From an uncultured SAR116 cluster alpha proteobacterium (GTDB lineage Bacteria > Pseudomonadota > Alphaproteobacteria > Puniceispirillales > Puniceispirillaceae), in NCBI GenBank assembly GCA_902632595.1, contig CACPDC010000011.1, positions 1 to 56,670 of the forward strand: a stretch of 56,670 nt of DNA. The letters are read 5' to 3'. The notes beneath the pieces were generated by a model. It was given only the letters and a program-made list of their open reading frames with translations, did no database searches and was not told the DNA's origin. Each line of letters begins with the position of its first letter. Within the stretch, counting starts at the first letter, position 1. Shown in pieces: positions 16,838 through 28,221 of the stretch. The translations under genes and the position numbers were made by a program.

Positions 16838-17710
16838 TTATAAAAGTGTGTTGTTCGGGTGACAAATAATTAGACAACGTGGAATTCCTTGCAAATCCTT
16901 ATAAACGTCAGAGACGCGCAAATTCGCCTGACGCACAAACCCTGAAACACGTTCTAATTGGTTATATCCAATTTCGAGAGAAACTATGCCCTGAGCGCTT
17001 AAATATTGTGCCAATGAAGATATAATTATTTCATAATCAGCCAACCCTTCTTTACCCGAAAAAAGAGCTTCTTGAGGATCAAATAATAATACTTCATCCT
17101 TTAAATACTTTTCATGCCTTCGGGAAATATACGGTGGATTGCAAAGTATAATATCAAAACAATGATCCCCAATCCCATCAAACCAGTTTGATATCAAAAA
17201 TTCTGAACGTTCTTCCAAATGCAGCAAACGTGCGTTTTCTTGAGCTTGGAAAATCGCATTTTTATTTATATCTACCCCCACCCCAGTTGCAAATTTCAAT
17301 TCTTTCAGACAAGAGAGTAGTAAACACCCACTTCCAGTTCCAAGATCTAGCAAGTGAATTTTATTATTTTTCGAAAAGAGCTTGGATTGTGCGTACAAAA
17401 CTGCTTTTTCCACTAATAGTTCACTTTCCGGACGTGGGTCTAAGGTAGCTTGATTCAATTTAAACGGCAGTGACCAAAATTCTCGCCATCCTCTTATTCT
17501 GCTAATTGGCTTTCCAGCAATTCTCTCACTAATTAGTTCGTAATACCGCTCTATTTGCTCCTCTCTGAGTTGAACATGCATATGAGGATAAATAGGTTCA
17601 TGACTACCAACTGCCACACCAAGCAACAAACGAGCCTCAAATTTTGCCCTATCGCCGCATCTATCAAGAAGACTCTCAGTTGCATTCATAATAAGGGTCG
17701 GTATATCCAT
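16838..17710 (-). CDS. prmC: Peptide chain release factor N5-glutamine methyltransferase
   Basis: 290 aa. SAM-binding motif LLDLGTGSGCLLLS, GVDINKNAI and the NPPY catalytic motif (ILCNPPYIS) are present, along with the upstream TLDPRPESELLVEKA typical of PrmC/HemK. It methylates the GGQ glutamine of RF1/RF2. It starts 12 nt after the prfA stop, pairing the enzyme with its substrate. Confidence 0.95.
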   Translation of the reverse strand: MDIPTLIMNATESLLDRCGDRAKFEARLLLGVAVGSHEPIYPHMHVQLREEQIERYYELISERIAGKPISRIRGWREFWSLPFKLNQATLDPRPESELLVEKAVLYAQSKLFSKNNKIHLLDLGTGSGCLLLSCLKELKFATGVGVDINKNAIFQAQENARLLHLEERSEFLISNWFDGIGDHCFDIILCNPPYISRRHEKYLKDEVLLFDPQEALFSGKEGLADYEIIISSLAQYLSAQGIVSLEIGYNQLERVSGFVRQANLRVSDVYKDLQGIPRCLIICHPNNTLL

Positions 17711-17722
17711 ATACTAACCAAG

Positions 17723-18799
17723 CTAGCTCTGGCCCTCGGCGAGCCTTTCAGCCTGTTCCTCTGCCATAAGAGCATCAATGATTTCATTCAAAGACTCCCC
17801 TATTAAAATTTTGTCTAGTTTATAAAGTGTTAAATTTATTCTGTGGTCTGTAACTCTTCCTTGAGGAAAATTATAAGTTCGAATTCGCTCTGATCTGTCT
17901 CCGGAGCCAACTTGCCCTTTTCGAGAGGCCGCTCTTTCTGCATTTTGCTTTGCTCTTTCGGCATCGTAAAGCCTTGACCGAAGAATCTTCATCGCTTTTG
18001 CTCTATTCTTATGTTGTGATTTTTCATCTTGCTGACTAACAACAATGCCTGTTGGAATATGCGTTATACGGATAGCCGAATCAGTGGTATTAACAGACTG
18101 TCCCCCAGGTCCCGATGAACGGAAAATATCAATTCGAAGGTCGGTCTCTCGAATTTCAATATCCACCTCTTCAGCCTCAGGTAATACAGCAACTGTTGCA
18201 GCGGAGGTATGAATTCTTCCTCCAGTCTCAGTATCAGGCACACGTTGAACACGGTGAACGCCAGACTCAAATTTAAGTTTTGCAAAAACCTCAAGTCCGG
18301 AAATATTTGCTGCGGCCTCCTTGTAACCCCCAATTCCTGTTTCTGAAATCTCCATAACATCAAAGCGCCAACCCTGCTGTGAAGCAAATTTTTGGTACAT
18401 ACCAAATAAATCGGCTCCAAATAACGCAGCTTCTTCGCCGCCTGTGCCTGCTCTAATTTCCAATATTGCATTTCTCGAATCATCTTTATCTTTTGGAAGT
18501 AGCAATAATCTCAGCTGATGCTCTCCATCAACAATTTTCGGTCTAATTTCAAAAATTTCATCCTCTGCTAAAGATTTCATATCTGCATCTGCGTTTGGGT
18601 CCTTGAGTAATTTTTCAACCTCATCAAGTTCATTTTTAAGTTTATTTAACTTTTGAGCCTGCTCTGCTATCGGACGTAATTCTGATAATTCTTTTGAGAG
18701 ACTCTTAAGTTCAGAAGAATCTAAGGAAGAACATGCTAATCTTTTTTCGATCTCGTCTTTTCGAAGCAAAAAACGAGAGATATTTTTTTCAAGATTCAT
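17723..18799 (-). CDS. prfA: Peptide chain release factor 1
   Basis: 358 aa from ATG 18799 ([20 protein letters not shown]). The ORF can be extended to 18826, but that would overlap hisS and no homologous residues are gained. GGQ is at residues 232-234 ([15 protein letters not shown]). It recognises UAA/UAG and triggers peptide release. The start is 1 nt after the hisS stop; AAGGA sits 11 nt upstream inside hisS. Confidence 0.96.
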   Translation of the reverse strand: MNLEKNISRFLLRKDEIEKRLACSSLDSSELKSLSKELSELRPIAEQAQKLNKLKNELDEVEKLLKDPNADADMKSLAEDEIFEIRPKIVDGEHQLRLLLLPKDKDDSRNAILEIRAGTGGEEAALFGADLFGMYQKFASQQGWRFDVMEISETGIGGYKEAAANISGLEVFAKLKFESGVHRVQRVPDTETGGRIHTSAATVAVLPEAEEVDIEIRETDLRIDIFRSSGPGGQSVNTTDSAIRITHIPTGIVVSQQDEKSQHKNRAKAMKILRSRLYDAERAKQNAERAASRKGQVGSGDRSERIRTYNFPQGRVTDHRINLTLYKLDKILIGESLNEIIDALMAEEQAERLAEGQS

Positions 18800-18800
18800 T

Positions 18801-20069
18801 TTACTGAATTTCCTTTGTATTGACATTAAAATACTGTTTAGAAAATGAGAGCACTTCTGATTTTTTGATTTGTTTCTGCTCTCCGCTTGCCATAATTTTT
18901 AACTGAATCAGACCGCTATTAATTTCTGTTTCACCAACAATAAAGCTGATAGAGCAACCTATAGAACTTGCCCTTTTTAACTTTTTCCCAATCTGGTTTG
19001 CCATCGGTATATCTACGCGTAATCCAATGGAACGCAGTTTCCTAGCTAGGGTGAATGCATAAGTTTCTGCAATATCATCTACTATTATAAGAGCTACATC
19101 ATATTTGAAATCTTCAGTTTTTTCTATCAATAACGCAAGTCTCTCCACCCCTGCAGCAAAGCCTACCGCACCGATTTTTGGTCCTCCCAGAATAGAAGAT
19201 AATCCATTATAACGGCCGCCTCCAAGAACTGTGCCTTGTGAGCCTAATGCATCTGTCACGAATTCGAATGTGGTATGTGAATAGTAATCGAGACCCCTTA
19301 CTAGTTTTTCATCCAACTGCCAATTGATCTCTGCTTTTTCAAGCATTTCTATGACACGATCAAAATGTTTTTTTGCTTTTTGAGTAAGGAACCCAAATAA
19401 TTTTGGAGCATTTTGAACAATCTCAAGATCTTCTTTTGCTTTTGAGTCAAGGATCCTTAATGGATTTACCAAGAGTCTACGCTGACTATCACTAGATAAA
19501 GAGTCTTTGTATTCTAAAAGGTAACTTATCAGAGATGATCGGTAGTTATCTCTGCTTTCGGCATCCCCAAGCGAATTTATATACAAAGTGCATTTTTCTA
19601 AAATCCCTAGTTCTGACAAAATGTCGTATGCGCACCCAATGATTTCAGCATCCGCCAGTGGATTAAGGCTTCCAATAAATTCACATCCAATTTGATTAAA
19701 CTGTCTCATCCTGCCTTTTTGGGGCCTCTCATACCTAAACATCGGACCCGAGTAGAAAAACTTTTGAGGTAATGATTGAGTGAGGCCATTACTAATTAGA
19801 GCCCGCATAACAGAAGCAGTTCCTTCAGGTCTAAGTGTTATCCCTGCGCCACCCCTATCTAGAAAACTATATGTTTCCTTTGCAACCACATCCGAACTTT
19901 CTCCAAGTGGTCTGCTGAAAACTTCAGTAAATTCAAATATAGGTGTTTCCATCTCCTGAAAACCGTATCTATTTGAAATCATGTTAGCTTTCTTGATCAC
20001 AAAATTCATCTGTGATTTCTGTTTAGGCATTAAGTCGGCAGTGCCTCGAACAGGTTGAATCGGCTTCAT
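18801..20069 (-). CDS. hisS: Histidyl-tRNA synthetase
   Basis: 422 aa class II synthetase. N-terminus [12 protein letters not shown], motif 2 [20 protein letters not shown], the His-specific [15 protein letters not shown] and GGGRYNGL are all present, followed by a C-terminal anticodon-binding domain (about 325-410). It charges tRNA-His. It sits 29 nt after ispG and 1 nt before prfA. Confidence 0.97.
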   Translation of the reverse strand: MKPIQPVRGTADLMPKQKSQMNFVIKKANMISNRYGFQEMETPIFEFTEVFSRPLGESSDVVAKETYSFLDRGGAGITLRPEGTASVMRALISNGLTQSLPQKFFYSGPMFRYERPQKGRMRQFNQIGCEFIGSLNPLADAEIIGCAYDILSELGILEKCTLYINSLGDAESRDNYRSSLISYLLEYKDSLSSDSQRRLLVNPLRILDSKAKEDLEIVQNAPKLFGFLTQKAKKHFDRVIEMLEKAEINWQLDEKLVRGLDYYSHTTFEFVTDALGSQGTVLGGGRYNGLSSILGGPKIGAVGFAAGVERLALLIEKTEDFKYDVALIIVDDIAETYAFTLARKLRSIGLRVDIPMANQIGKKLKRASSIGCSISFIVGETEINSGLIQLKIMASGEQKQIKKSEVLSFSKQYFNVNTKEIQ

Positions 20070-20098
20070 TAATTTAGCCTTTCTAATTTTGTAACTGG

Positions 20099-21217
20099 TT
20101 ACGCCTGATTGTTTTCTTTTTTAATTAAAGCGGCACGTTCTTCCACAAGTTTCACAACATGCTCGACAATATTATCTTCAGTGAACCGGTGATCGGCCAT
20201 TCCTGAAAGATAAATCTGATGTGTGCCTTTTCCACCACCTGTTAACCCTATATCAGTTTCTTTTGCCTCCCCCGGACCATTAACAACACATCCAATAATT
20301 GATACAGATATGGGAATATCTATATGTGACAGTTTTTCCTCTATTTCAGCCACAGACTTAATCACGTCAAATTGTTGTCGTGCACATGATGGGCAAGAGA
20401 TAACAGTGACTCCTCTTCGCCTCAAACCAAGTGATTTTAGGAGCTCATAACCAACTTTTACTTCCTCTATTGGGTCAGCAGATAAAGAGACACGGATAGT
20501 ATCACCAATACCAGCCCATAATAAATTACCCATCCCAATGGCTGATTTGACCGTCCCTGCTCTAAGCCCTCCAGCTTCCGTTATACCTACATGAAGGGGA
20601 CAATCTATTGAATCTGCTAACTGCTGATATGCTGCTACCGCAAGAAAAACATCTGAGGCCTTAACCGAAATTTTATAATTATCAAAATTATGATCTTCTA
20701 ATATCTTGGTGTGTTCTATCGCAGATTCAACTAATGCTTCAGGACATGGTTCAGCGTATTTTTCTAATAACTTTTTCTCCAAAGAGCCTGCATTTACACC
20801 AACACGGATTGAACAATTATTTGCTTTGGCTGCTGCTACCACCTCTGCAACTTTTGCAGAGTTACCAATATTACCAGGGTTAATCCTCAGGCAGGCGGCC
20901 CCTGCATCTGCTGCCTCTAAAGCTCTTTTATAATGAAAATGAATATCAGCGATGATAGGTACTTTACTGGAAGCGCAAATTTCCTTAAGAGCCTTTGTGC
21001 TTGCATCATCAGGACATGACACCCTTACTAAGTCAGCCCCAGCTTCAACGACTGAATGAATTTGCTCTATAGTTGCTTCCACATTCGAGGTTATTGTATT
21101 CGTCATTGTTTGAACAGAAATAGGAGCATCCCCGCCAACTGGCACATCGCCAACCATTATTTGTCGAGTTTTATGACGGTCAATAGTTCGGAAGGGCCGA
21201 TAAAAAGAAGATGTCAT
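20099..21217 (-). CDS. ispG: 4-hydroxy-3-methylbut-2-enyl-diphosphate synthase
   Basis: 372 aa. A TIM-barrel domain ([35 protein letters not shown]) is followed by the [4Fe-4S] domain with cysteines in [13 protein letters not shown] and [18 protein letters not shown]. It reduces MEcPP to HMBPP in the MEP isoprenoid pathway. GAGG lies about 10 nt before the ATG. It lies between rodZ and hisS in the common bacterial order. Confidence 0.97.
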   Translation of the reverse strand: MTSSFYRPFRTIDRHKTRQIMVGDVPVGGDAPISVQTMTNTITSNVEATIEQIHSVVEAGADLVRVSCPDDASTKALKEICASSKVPIIADIHFHYKRALEAADAGAACLRINPGNIGNSAKVAEVVAAAKANNCSIRVGVNAGSLEKKLLEKYAEPCPEALVESAIEHTKILEDHNFDNYKISVKASDVFLAVAAYQQLADSIDCPLHVGITEAGGLRAGTVKSAIGMGNLLWAGIGDTIRVSLSADPIEEVKVGYELLKSLGLRRRGVTVISCPSCARQQFDVIKSVAEIEEKLSHIDIPISVSIIGCVVNGPGEAKETDIGLTGGGKGTHQIYLSGMADHRFTEDNIVEHVVKLVEERAALIKKENNQA

Positions 21218-21348
21218 TGGAAAATGAACCTCATTTTGATTTTTGCCAACAAAACCAATGTTGGATATACGGTATATGAAAGATGAAAACTAAGAACTTG
21301 CATTAAATCAGATATTAATCTTTGGGTTTAGGGCATATAAAATAAAAA

Positions 21349-22458
21349 TTAATCAAATTTCCTACTAATGATGCTATCAGCACGCAATGGAAGGTCCCTT
21401 ATTATCTCACCTGTTTTGCCTACTTTAAAAGCAGGTACATCCGTCATTTCAAACATTAATCCACCAGCATTACCTGTAGTTAGATATAACTTATCCCCAA
21501 GACTTGCTGCTATACTATCTCCTGAACGAAGGAGTTTACTAGTGATCACATCACCATCCGAATTTACCATTTCAATCCATGCTGACGCTATTGCACGAAT
21601 GGTTAAAGTATCAGAAAGTTCAATCCCTTTAGCGACAGCAGAGGATGGGTTCGAAGTTTCGAGCTTTTGTTCAACAGCTACACCACTTTCGCTTTGGCTA
21701 AGCTGCGTAATATCCTGTGAGATTTCATTATTTTTTATCTTTGCATTTTGTACATCTTGATCAGAAATCAAATCCATTTTTTGCGACACATCTTGAGATT
21801 GGACTTGTTCAATTTTAATAACACTATCATCATCAAGAGATTTACCTTCTTCATCACGTACTATTTGTGATTCTGCAGTAACAGCAATATTAGATGAAGT
21901 TGGTGCTTTCAAATTTGGTTTAAAAATATCATCTATTTGGTCATTTTCAGAATTGCTTAAGCCTGACAATACTGGGGTCGTTGATGTTTGCTCATTAGTT
22001 GGTTGCTCTAATATTGGTGGATTTGATGCAACCTGCTCTGGTTCCTCTCTTAATAACATGAACCATCCCATATATCCGAAAATGGTAATGAAAACAGCCA
22101 CCATTGCGATAGAACTATTCGAAAATTTTGGAACAAGCGCTTGGCCAGGCACTTCATAGATAGGGTTAGCATCATCATTACCCACTGATGCGATATATGA
22201 AGCAACTAATGCACTACTATCTATGCCAGTAAGCTTACAATAACTTCGGATATATCCTGGAACATATGCAACTCCTGGTAAATTACTAAAATCAGAATTC
22301 TCGAGACTCTTTAAATACATTTTGGGAATTCTTAGGCTATCTGATAACTCTTGAAGCGATAGATTTTTACTTCTTCTAGATGCTGCTAAAGCTGCACCTA
22401 TCTCGCTGGCATCTAGCATACGAAAATCAGAGTTAATTTTATCAGAGACGTCGGTCAT
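21349..22458 (-). CDS. rodZ: RodZ-like cytoskeletal protein (HTH, single TM, DUF4115)
   Basis: 369 aa. Residues about 14-85 form an HTH_25 domain (IGAALAASRRSKNLSLQELSDSLRIP...YVPGYIRSYCKLTGID). One membrane helix is at about 118-137 (IAMVAVFITIFGYMGWFML). A low-complexity periplasmic linker (about 140-275) leads to the C-terminal DUF4115 domain (AIASAWIEMVNSDGDVITSKLLRSGDS). It should link MreB filaments to wall synthesis. The linker is rich in Ser, Gln, Asp and Asn. It precedes ispG by 131 nt. Confidence 0.9.
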   Translation of the reverse strand: MTDVSDKINSDFRMLDASEIGAALAASRRSKNLSLQELSDSLRIPKMYLKSLENSDFSNLPGVAYVPGYIRSYCKLTGIDSSALVASYIASVGNDDANPIYEVPGQALVPKFSNSSIAMVAVFITIFGYMGWFMLLREEPEQVASNPPILEQPTNEQTSTTPVLSGLSNSENDQIDDIFKPNLKAPTSSNIAVTAESQIVRDEEGKSLDDDSVIKIEQVQSQDVSQKMDLISDQDVQNAKIKNNEISQDITQLSQSESGVAVEQKLETSNPSSAVAKGIELSDTLTIRAIASAWIEMVNSDGDVITSKLLRSGDSIAASLGDKLYLTTGNAGGLMFEMTDVPAFKVGKTGEIIRDLPLRADSIISRKFD

Positions 22459-22484
22459 AAATTTATAATTCTTCTTAGGTTAAA

Positions 22485-22508
22485 ATACATAATGATATTG
22501 TTATGTAT
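22485..22508. promoter_or_regulatory. Hairpin-capable dyad upstream of rodZ
   Basis: ATACATAA (22485-22492) and TTATGTAT (22501-22508) are perfect 8-bp arms around an 8-nt loop, 26-50 nt before the rodZ start, so in its promoter or leader. Protein-binding site or RNA hairpin cannot be distinguished. Confidence 0.35.
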
Positions 22509-22607
22509 TCATCGCATAAAGCTTGTTAACATAAATTTCATCAATAACGGCAAAAAAAATAAAAAAAATAGATAAAAAGCGGTTATTTATACCATTTTTT
22601 TTAAATT

Positions 22608-23831
22608 TTAACCAATTGTATCTAGTCCAAAAGCATCGTGAAGGCTCCTCACAGCTAATTCCGTATAATCTGCTTGTATCAATACTGATATTTTTATTTC
22701 AGAAGTCGATATTACCTGCATGTTGATCTGTTTATCAGAAAGCACTTCGAACATGCGTTTTGCGACACCGGTTTGTGTTCTCATTGCTGTACCAATCACT
22801 GAAATCTTTGCTATATTATCGTCATATACTAACCGTTCAAATGCTAGGTCGTCTTTCAAGTTTCTGATATTTTTAACAGCATTCGAAAGCTCTTCCCTAG
22901 CAACAGAAAATGTAATATCGGTTTTTTCTGAGTCAACTGACGCACTTTGAACAATCATGTCCACATTAATATAAATTTCTGCAAGGGCGCCAAATATTTT
23001 TGCCGCTATGCCTGGCTTATCAGGTAAGCCAACAACAGTGACCTTTGCTTCCTCTGCTGAATAGGCAATTCCACTAACTTTTTGCTTTTCCATTTGCTTT
23101 TCCTCATTCTGAACCAATGTCCCTGAAGCCTCTGTAAAACTGGAGAGAACTTGTAGATTTACACCGTGCCTCATAGCCATTGCAACAGAACGCGTTTGTA
23201 ACACCTTAGCGCCGGCAGAAGCCATCTCAAGCATCTCCTCAAAAGTTATACTATCTAGCTTTCTGGCCTTCGGCATGACTCGTGGGTCAGTAGTATAAAC
23301 TCCATCCACATCTGTATAAATATCGCATCTATCCGCATTAATTGCTGCTGCGAGCGCTACGGCAGAGGTGTCAGAACCACCTCTTCCTAGCGTCGAGATG
23401 CGTCCATCAGGCGCTATACCTTGAAAACCGGCAACAACAGCAACCTGTCCTCTATTCAACCGACCAATAATGTCGTCAGGATTAATTTCTTCAATTCTTG
23501 CAGCACTATGAACGTCATCTGTTTTAAAAGGGATTTGCCACCCCAACCAAGAACGAGCATCTACTCCTATGTTTTGCAGTGCGATAGATAATAAGCCAAC
23601 AGTAACCTGTTCCCCAGTCGAAACAATCGTATCATATTCTCTAGCATCATGCATCGGACCAATTTGTTTTGCCCATTCCACTAGTTGATTTGTGGTACCT
23701 GCCATAGCAGATACTACGACAGCAACTTGATTTCCAGCCTCGACGCATGACTTTACTTTTTGTGCAACGTTTCGAATTCGTTCCAAATCACCGACAGATG
23801 TACCACCAAATTTTTGAACTATGCGTGCCAT
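22608..23831 (-). CDS. lysC: Aspartate kinase
   Basis: 407 aa. N-terminal kinase motif IVQKFGGTSVGDLERI, then STGEQVTVGLLS, GRGGSDTSAVALAAAI and YTDVDGVYTTDPR. Two C-terminal ACT domains (about 265-400) carry feedback regulation. It makes aspartyl phosphate for Lys, Thr and Met synthesis. It is divergent from ubiG, a common alphaproteobacterial arrangement, and is followed by a 149-nt gap before rodZ. Confidence 0.97.
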   Translation of the reverse strand: MARIVQKFGGTSVGDLERIRNVAQKVKSCVEAGNQVAVVVSAMAGTTNQLVEWAKQIGPMHDAREYDTIVSTGEQVTVGLLSIALQNIGVDARSWLGWQIPFKTDDVHSAARIEEINPDDIIGRLNRGQVAVVAGFQGIAPDGRISTLGRGGSDTSAVALAAAINADRCDIYTDVDGVYTTDPRVMPKARKLDSITFEEMLEMASAGAKVLQTRSVAMAMRHGVNLQVLSSFTEASGTLVQNEEKQMEKQKVSGIAYSAEEAKVTVVGLPDKPGIAAKIFGALAEIYINVDMIVQSASVDSEKTDITFSVAREELSNAVKNIRNLKDDLAFERLVYDDNIAKISVIGTAMRTQTGVAKRMFEVLSDKQINMQVISTSEIKISVLIQADYTELAVRSLHDAFGLDTIG

Positions 23832-23929
23832 TTTTCTTTAAAACTTTAAACTTCAGTCTATAATTATATTTGCTTATTACTTAACTAGTTTCAAACACAC
23901 AAGTCACAATTTTAATTCTGGAAAAGAAT

Positions 23930-24676
23930 ATGACATTCAACTCAACTGTCGATCCGAAAGATAAACACCAATTTGAAACCATCTCAAAAGAATGGTGGGA
24001 CCCTAGCGGGTCTCTAGGATCTCTTCACCGATTTACGCCTATACGAATAGAGTACTTTAAAAATGCTATTAGACGACATCATCTTGGCAGTTGGGAGCAG
24101 CCAAAACCTCTTGCTGGATTAAAGATATTGGATGTTGGTTGTGGTGGTGGCCTTTTAGCGGAACCTATGGCAAGATTAGGAGGACATGTAACCGCCATAG
24201 ATAGCTCTTTTTCGTCTATAGAAATTGCTAAGGAGCATGCTGAATTTTCTAAACTTGTAATTGATTATAAAATGGATACTCCAGAGGAGTTAGCTAATAC
24301 AGGCAAACAATATGACGTTGTTTATGCATCAGAAGTAATCGAGCATGTTTCAGACAGGGCTCTATTCTTAAATTCCTTAAGACGCCTTCTTCTCCCAAAA
24401 GGAGTAGTCATTATAACAACAATTAATCGAAACTTAATATCTTTAGCTTTTGCAAAAATCGCGGCAGAATATTTTTTTGGTATGATACCTAAAGGCACTC
24501 ATGATTTTAGTAAGTTTTTGAAACCTGAGGAGCTTCAAAGCGAAGCTCTGAAAGCTGGTATTATTTTTGATGATATAACTGGTTTCAAACCACTTTTTGA
24601 CGGAAGGTACACTAAGACCTCAATTACAGCGATTAATTATGGCGCATCCGGAAGTTTAGCAGCAACCATAACATAA
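23930..24676 (+). CDS. ubiG: Ubiquinone biosynthesis O-methyltransferase
   Basis: 248 aa. FETISKEWWDPSGSLGSLHRFTPIR is the UbiG-specific N-terminus, followed by SAM motif I (ILDVGCGGGLLAEPMARLG) and ASEVIEHV. It performs both O-methylations in ubiquinone synthesis. ctaA and DUF1178 neighbours are consistent with respiratory metabolism in an alphaproteobacterium. It is convergent with the DUF1178 gene, 10 nt apart. Confidence 0.95.
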   Translation: MTFNSTVDPKDKHQFETISKEWWDPSGSLGSLHRFTPIRIEYFKNAIRRHHLGSWEQPKPLAGLKILDVGCGGGLLAEPMARLGGHVTAIDSSFSSIEIAKEHAEFSKLVIDYKMDTPEELANTGKQYDVVYASEVIEHVSDRALFLNSLRRLLLPKGVVIITTINRNLISLAFAKIAAEYFFGMIPKGTHDFSKFLKPEELQSEALKAGIIFDDITGFKPLFDGRYTKTSITAINYGASGSLAATIT

Positions 24677-24686
24677 AATGTCTTTG

Positions 24687-25214
24687 TTAGTTATCTTTAG
24701 GAATTGAGGGTAACTCTGCAAATTCCACGCCCTCATCCGTAAGCTGCTCTCCTTCTTCGGGAGTGCACGTGCCATAAATTAAATCTGGCTCTTTTTCTCC
24801 ATAATGAATTTTAAGCGCCTCTTCTGCGAACTTATTGCCAACGTTTCGGCCATTATTCTCAAAATAGTTTCGTATGTTTCTTAACATAGTTATTACTTGC
24901 ATTGAATTGATTTGATTGTTGGATGATAAGTTTGAACGTTTAGTGATCTGAGAAGTCTTAGGATGATCTTGGCCATGCATAATCCCCTCTTCTGAAGCCG
25001 TTGCGTCAGAATGGCTGCCTTCAACCTTGTTATGCTTTTTTGTATTATACCCAGCACTTAGGTTTGGTGTCATTAAAGCACGTTTAATTTTACTATTACC
25101 GCACTCAGGACAAGTCACTAAATTGAGGTCGCATTGCTTCTCAAAGCTGGCGGAACTACTAAACCAAGCTTCAAATGAATGTAAAAATTCGCAAATTAAA
25201 CTATATTTTATCAT
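24687..25214 (-). CDS. DUF1178-family protein
   Basis: 175 aa. MIKYSLICEFLHSFEAWFSSSASFEKQ...VTCPECGNSKIKRALMTPNLSA matches the DUF1178 pattern, with a CxxC zinc-ribbon-like pair near residue 34. The C-terminal NYFENNGRNVGNKFAEEALKIHYGE...IYGTCTPEEGEQLTDEGVEFAELP is also family-typical. Function is unknown. In related genomes it usually neighbours the nitrilase-family and glutaredoxin genes; here those lie 7 kb away. Confidence 0.88.
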   Translation of the reverse strand: MIKYSLICEFLHSFEAWFSSSASFEKQCDLNLVTCPECGNSKIKRALMTPNLSAGYNTKKHNKVEGSHSDATASEEGIMHGQDHPKTSQITKRSNLSSNNQINSMQVITMLRNIRNYFENNGRNVGNKFAEEALKIHYGEKEPDLIYGTCTPEEGEQLTDEGVEFAELPSIPKDN

Positions 25215-25253
25215 GTTTTTACTATTTTTGAGTGCTTTTTTATTTATCTTATA

Positions 25254-27875
25254 CTATATTCGGCCACAACAATGTTTATATTTTTTGCCAGATCCGCAAG
25301 TGCAAGGTGCGTTTCTTGGAACTTTTACATTTTTTAGTTGTGAGTCGCGTAATGCAGTTTGTTTCGGGGCATCATTTTTTACACTTTTGTCCACTTGCTT
25401 TACAGGGCTTTGGGCCGGCTTGAGATCGACGTGTGCAAGCGCCATAGTTACAGTTTGCCTCATTTTATCAAGCATGCCTTCGAACATCTGAAAAGCTTCT
25501 CTTTTATATTCATTTAGTGGGTCTTTCTGTGCATAAGCTCTTAAATTAATTCCTTGCCGCAAATGATCAAGACTTAGCAAATGCTCTTTCCAATGTTGGT
25601 CAAGTATCTGAAGAACAACAGATTTTTCTATACTACGCATTGTTTCCTGACCAAAAACAGCAGATTTTGCTGCCATGTGCTGATTAGAGGCAGATAAAAG
25701 CCTCTCCGCTATTTCGCTATCTGTAACGCCATCTTCTTTTACCCACTCCAAACCTGGAATCTGAATACCTAAGTGAGACATTGAGAGTGATATAAGTATT
25801 TCAGAATCCCACATATCGGGAAAACTACCTGTCGGGATTGCCTCTCCTACAATCCAGTCAATTGTTTCTTCACGCATACTGACCACAGTATCGTGCACAT
25901 CTTCAGTCTGCATTATGTCTTTACGCTGACTAAACACAACCTGACGCTGGTCATTCATAACGTCGTCGTATTTTAATAATTGTTTTCTAATTTCAAAGTT
26001 ATGCGATTCTACTTTTGATTGAGCTTTTTCAACAGCTTTATTAATCCAGTTATGAGCAATAGATTCTCCTTCTTCTAAACCTAGTTTTTGCAACATCCCG
26101 TCTAATTTTTCTGAACCAAAAATTCGCATCAAATCATCTTCCAACGAGAGAAAGAACTTCGATGAACCAACATCTCCCTGCCTTCCAGTTCTACCTCTGA
26201 GCTGATTATCGATACGTCTAGATTCATGCCGCTCTGTTCCGAGCACAAACAAACCACCGGCCGATAGTGCTTTTTTCTTACCATCCTCGATTTGGTTAAT
26301 AATTCTTTCAGCCGCTGTTGAACCTAACTCAATATGTTGTTCCATCAATTTCATTTCTAGGTTGCCTCCGAGCTGAATATCTGTTCCACGTCCTGCCATA
26401 TTTGTTGCGATTGTAATGGCACCTGGCACTCCAGCATTCGCTATAATTTTGGCCTCTTCTTGATGAAATCTTGCATTCAAAACATTGTGAGGTATTCCCT
26501 TTCTTTTAAGATTTTCTGACAATGCTTCTGATTTTTCTATGCTTACGGTACCCACCAATATCGGTTGGCCTTTTTCACGACACTCAAGAATTAAATCAAT
26601 AATAGCATCATCTCTTTCCTTACCTGTTCGATAAATGGCATCATCATCATCTTTCCGCAGAACAGGCATATTTGTTGGAATTGAGACCACTTCAAGTGCA
26701 TAAATTTCGGAAAACTCTCCAGCCTCTGTTAATGCTGTTCCCGTCATGCCAGATAATTTATCATAAAGCCTAAAATAATTTTGATATGTCACAGAAGCAA
26801 GTGTTTGATTTTCAGGTTTAATAGACAGCTTTTCTTTTGCTTCCAAAGCCTGGTGTAATCCATCCGAAAAACGTCTACCTTGCATTGCTCTACCAGTAAA
26901 CTCGTCTATGATAAGCAGTTCTTTGTTTTTTACCATGTAATGTTTATTTTTAGTAAACATTTTATGAGCCCTAAGCGCCTGAGAAATATGATGTAGTAAA
27001 TTCACATTAGCAGAATCATATAATGTGCCTGATTGCATGAGACCCGCTTGAATCAATAATGCTTCCGCATGTTCGACACCTGTTTCAGAAAGTGTTGCAG
27101 AACGAGCTTTTTCGTCGACTTCGTAATCATCAGCATTAAAATGAGGAATTAACTGATTTACCTGCTCATATAATTCAACTGAGGTTTCCGATGGTCCAGA
27201 AATAATAAGTGGCGTTCTTGCTTCATCTATTAAAATAGAGTCCACCTCATCTACAATTGCAAAGTGATGATCGCGTTGTACCATTTCCGCTAATGCGAAC
27301 TTTAAATTATCTCTTAAATAATCGAACCCAAACTCGTTGTTCGTACCATAGGTTATATCACATTTATAGGCAGCTCTGCGTTGGTCGTCACTCATCTGAC
27401 TAACAATACATCCAACGCTAAGGCCTAGATAACTATAGATTTCTCCCATCCAACGTGAATCACGTTCAGCCAAGTAATCATTAACTGTTACAACATGAAC
27501 ACCGTTTCCGGTTAAGGCGTTTAGATAAGCCGCTAAGGTTGCCACAAGGGTTTTCCCTTCACCAGTTCTCATCTCAGCTATACGCCCTTGATGCAGAGTT
27601 ATACCACCCATTAACTGAACATCAAAATGTCTTTGACCAAGTGTTCTTTTAGCGGCCTCACGGACAAGTGCAAAGGCCTCTGGCAAGAGTGTATCTAAAT
27701 TCTCTCCTCCTATTGCGCGGTCACGCAGGCTCTTTGAAATTTTAACAATATTTTCCTTGTCGAGAGCTTCTATATTTGGCTCGAGCGAATTTATCTGGTC
27801 GACAAGAGGCTGAAACTTTTTAATAACTCTCTCATTTGAGTCACCAAACAATGATTTCGCTATTGAAGTAAACAT
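25254..27875 (-). CDS. secA: Preprotein translocase ATPase
   Basis: 873 aa, near full length. Walker [33 protein letters not shown], the second helicase domain with [18 protein letters not shown] and GRTGRQGD, and a C-terminal zinc tail [13 protein letters not shown] are present. It drives protein export through SecYEG. The exported PpiC-like protein is encoded divergently 346 nt away. Confidence 0.98.
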   Translation of the reverse strand: MFTSIAKSLFGDSNERVIKKFQPLVDQINSLEPNIEALDKENIVKISKSLRDRAIGGENLDTLLPEAFALVREAAKRTLGQRHFDVQLMGGITLHQGRIAEMRTGEGKTLVATLAAYLNALTGNGVHVVTVNDYLAERDSRWMGEIYSYLGLSVGCIVSQMSDDQRRAAYKCDITYGTNNEFGFDYLRDNLKFALAEMVQRDHHFAIVDEVDSILIDEARTPLIISGPSETSVELYEQVNQLIPHFNADDYEVDEKARSATLSETGVEHAEALLIQAGLMQSGTLYDSANVNLLHHISQALRAHKMFTKNKHYMVKNKELLIIDEFTGRAMQGRRFSDGLHQALEAKEKLSIKPENQTLASVTYQNYFRLYDKLSGMTGTALTEAGEFSEIYALEVVSIPTNMPVLRKDDDDAIYRTGKERDDAIIDLILECREKGQPILVGTVSIEKSEALSENLKRKGIPHNVLNARFHQEEAKIIANAGVPGAITIATNMAGRGTDIQLGGNLEMKLMEQHIELGSTAAERIINQIEDGKKKALSAGGLFVLGTERHESRRIDNQLRGRTGRQGDVGSSKFFLSLEDDLMRIFGSEKLDGMLQKLGLEEGESIAHNWINKAVEKAQSKVESHNFEIRKQLLKYDDVMNDQRQVVFSQRKDIMQTEDVHDTVVSMREETIDWIVGEAIPTGSFPDMWDSEILISLSMSHLGIQIPGLEWVKEDGVTDSEIAERLLSASNQHMAAKSAVFGQETMRSIEKSVVLQILDQHWKEHLLSLDHLRQGINLRAYAQKDPLNEYKREAFQMFEGMLDKMRQTVTMALAHVDLKPAQSPVKQVDKSVKNDAPKQTALRDSQLKNVKVPRNAPCTCGSGKKYKHCCGRI

Positions 27876-28221
27876 TATCGGATTTTCCGTTTCTAACTAG
27901 GCTTCTAACCTATTTTTACCCAAAAAGTAACGTTTGTATGATGTATCTATAAGTTATCTCAATTAATGTGACATAGGTGTCCAAGCAAGGAAATTCAAGA
28001 TTAATAAAAATCTTGTTTACATGGTAAAATTTGAGATAAATCTTTTAAAACATTGGTAGTTATAATTTACTCACCAAACAATATTAATACAGTTCAAGCC
28101 TCATAGGTTAAGGAAACAAATTGAAAAGCCTTTTGTAGATTTCTTGCTGACGGAATGATATTCATGCTAAGTAATTCTTCTATTGCACCAAAACAAAATG
28201 AGTAAATGACAAGGAAATACG
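27876..28221. other. Gene-free spacer between secA and the PpiC-like gene
   Basis: 346 nt with no supportable ORF. It holds divergent promoters. The only clear structure is CAAGATT (27996-28002) with AATCTTG (28009-28015), a 7-bp stem with a 6-nt loop. On the minus strand TTGAGA and TACAAA about 18 nt apart are a weak secA promoter candidate. Confidence 0.4.
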
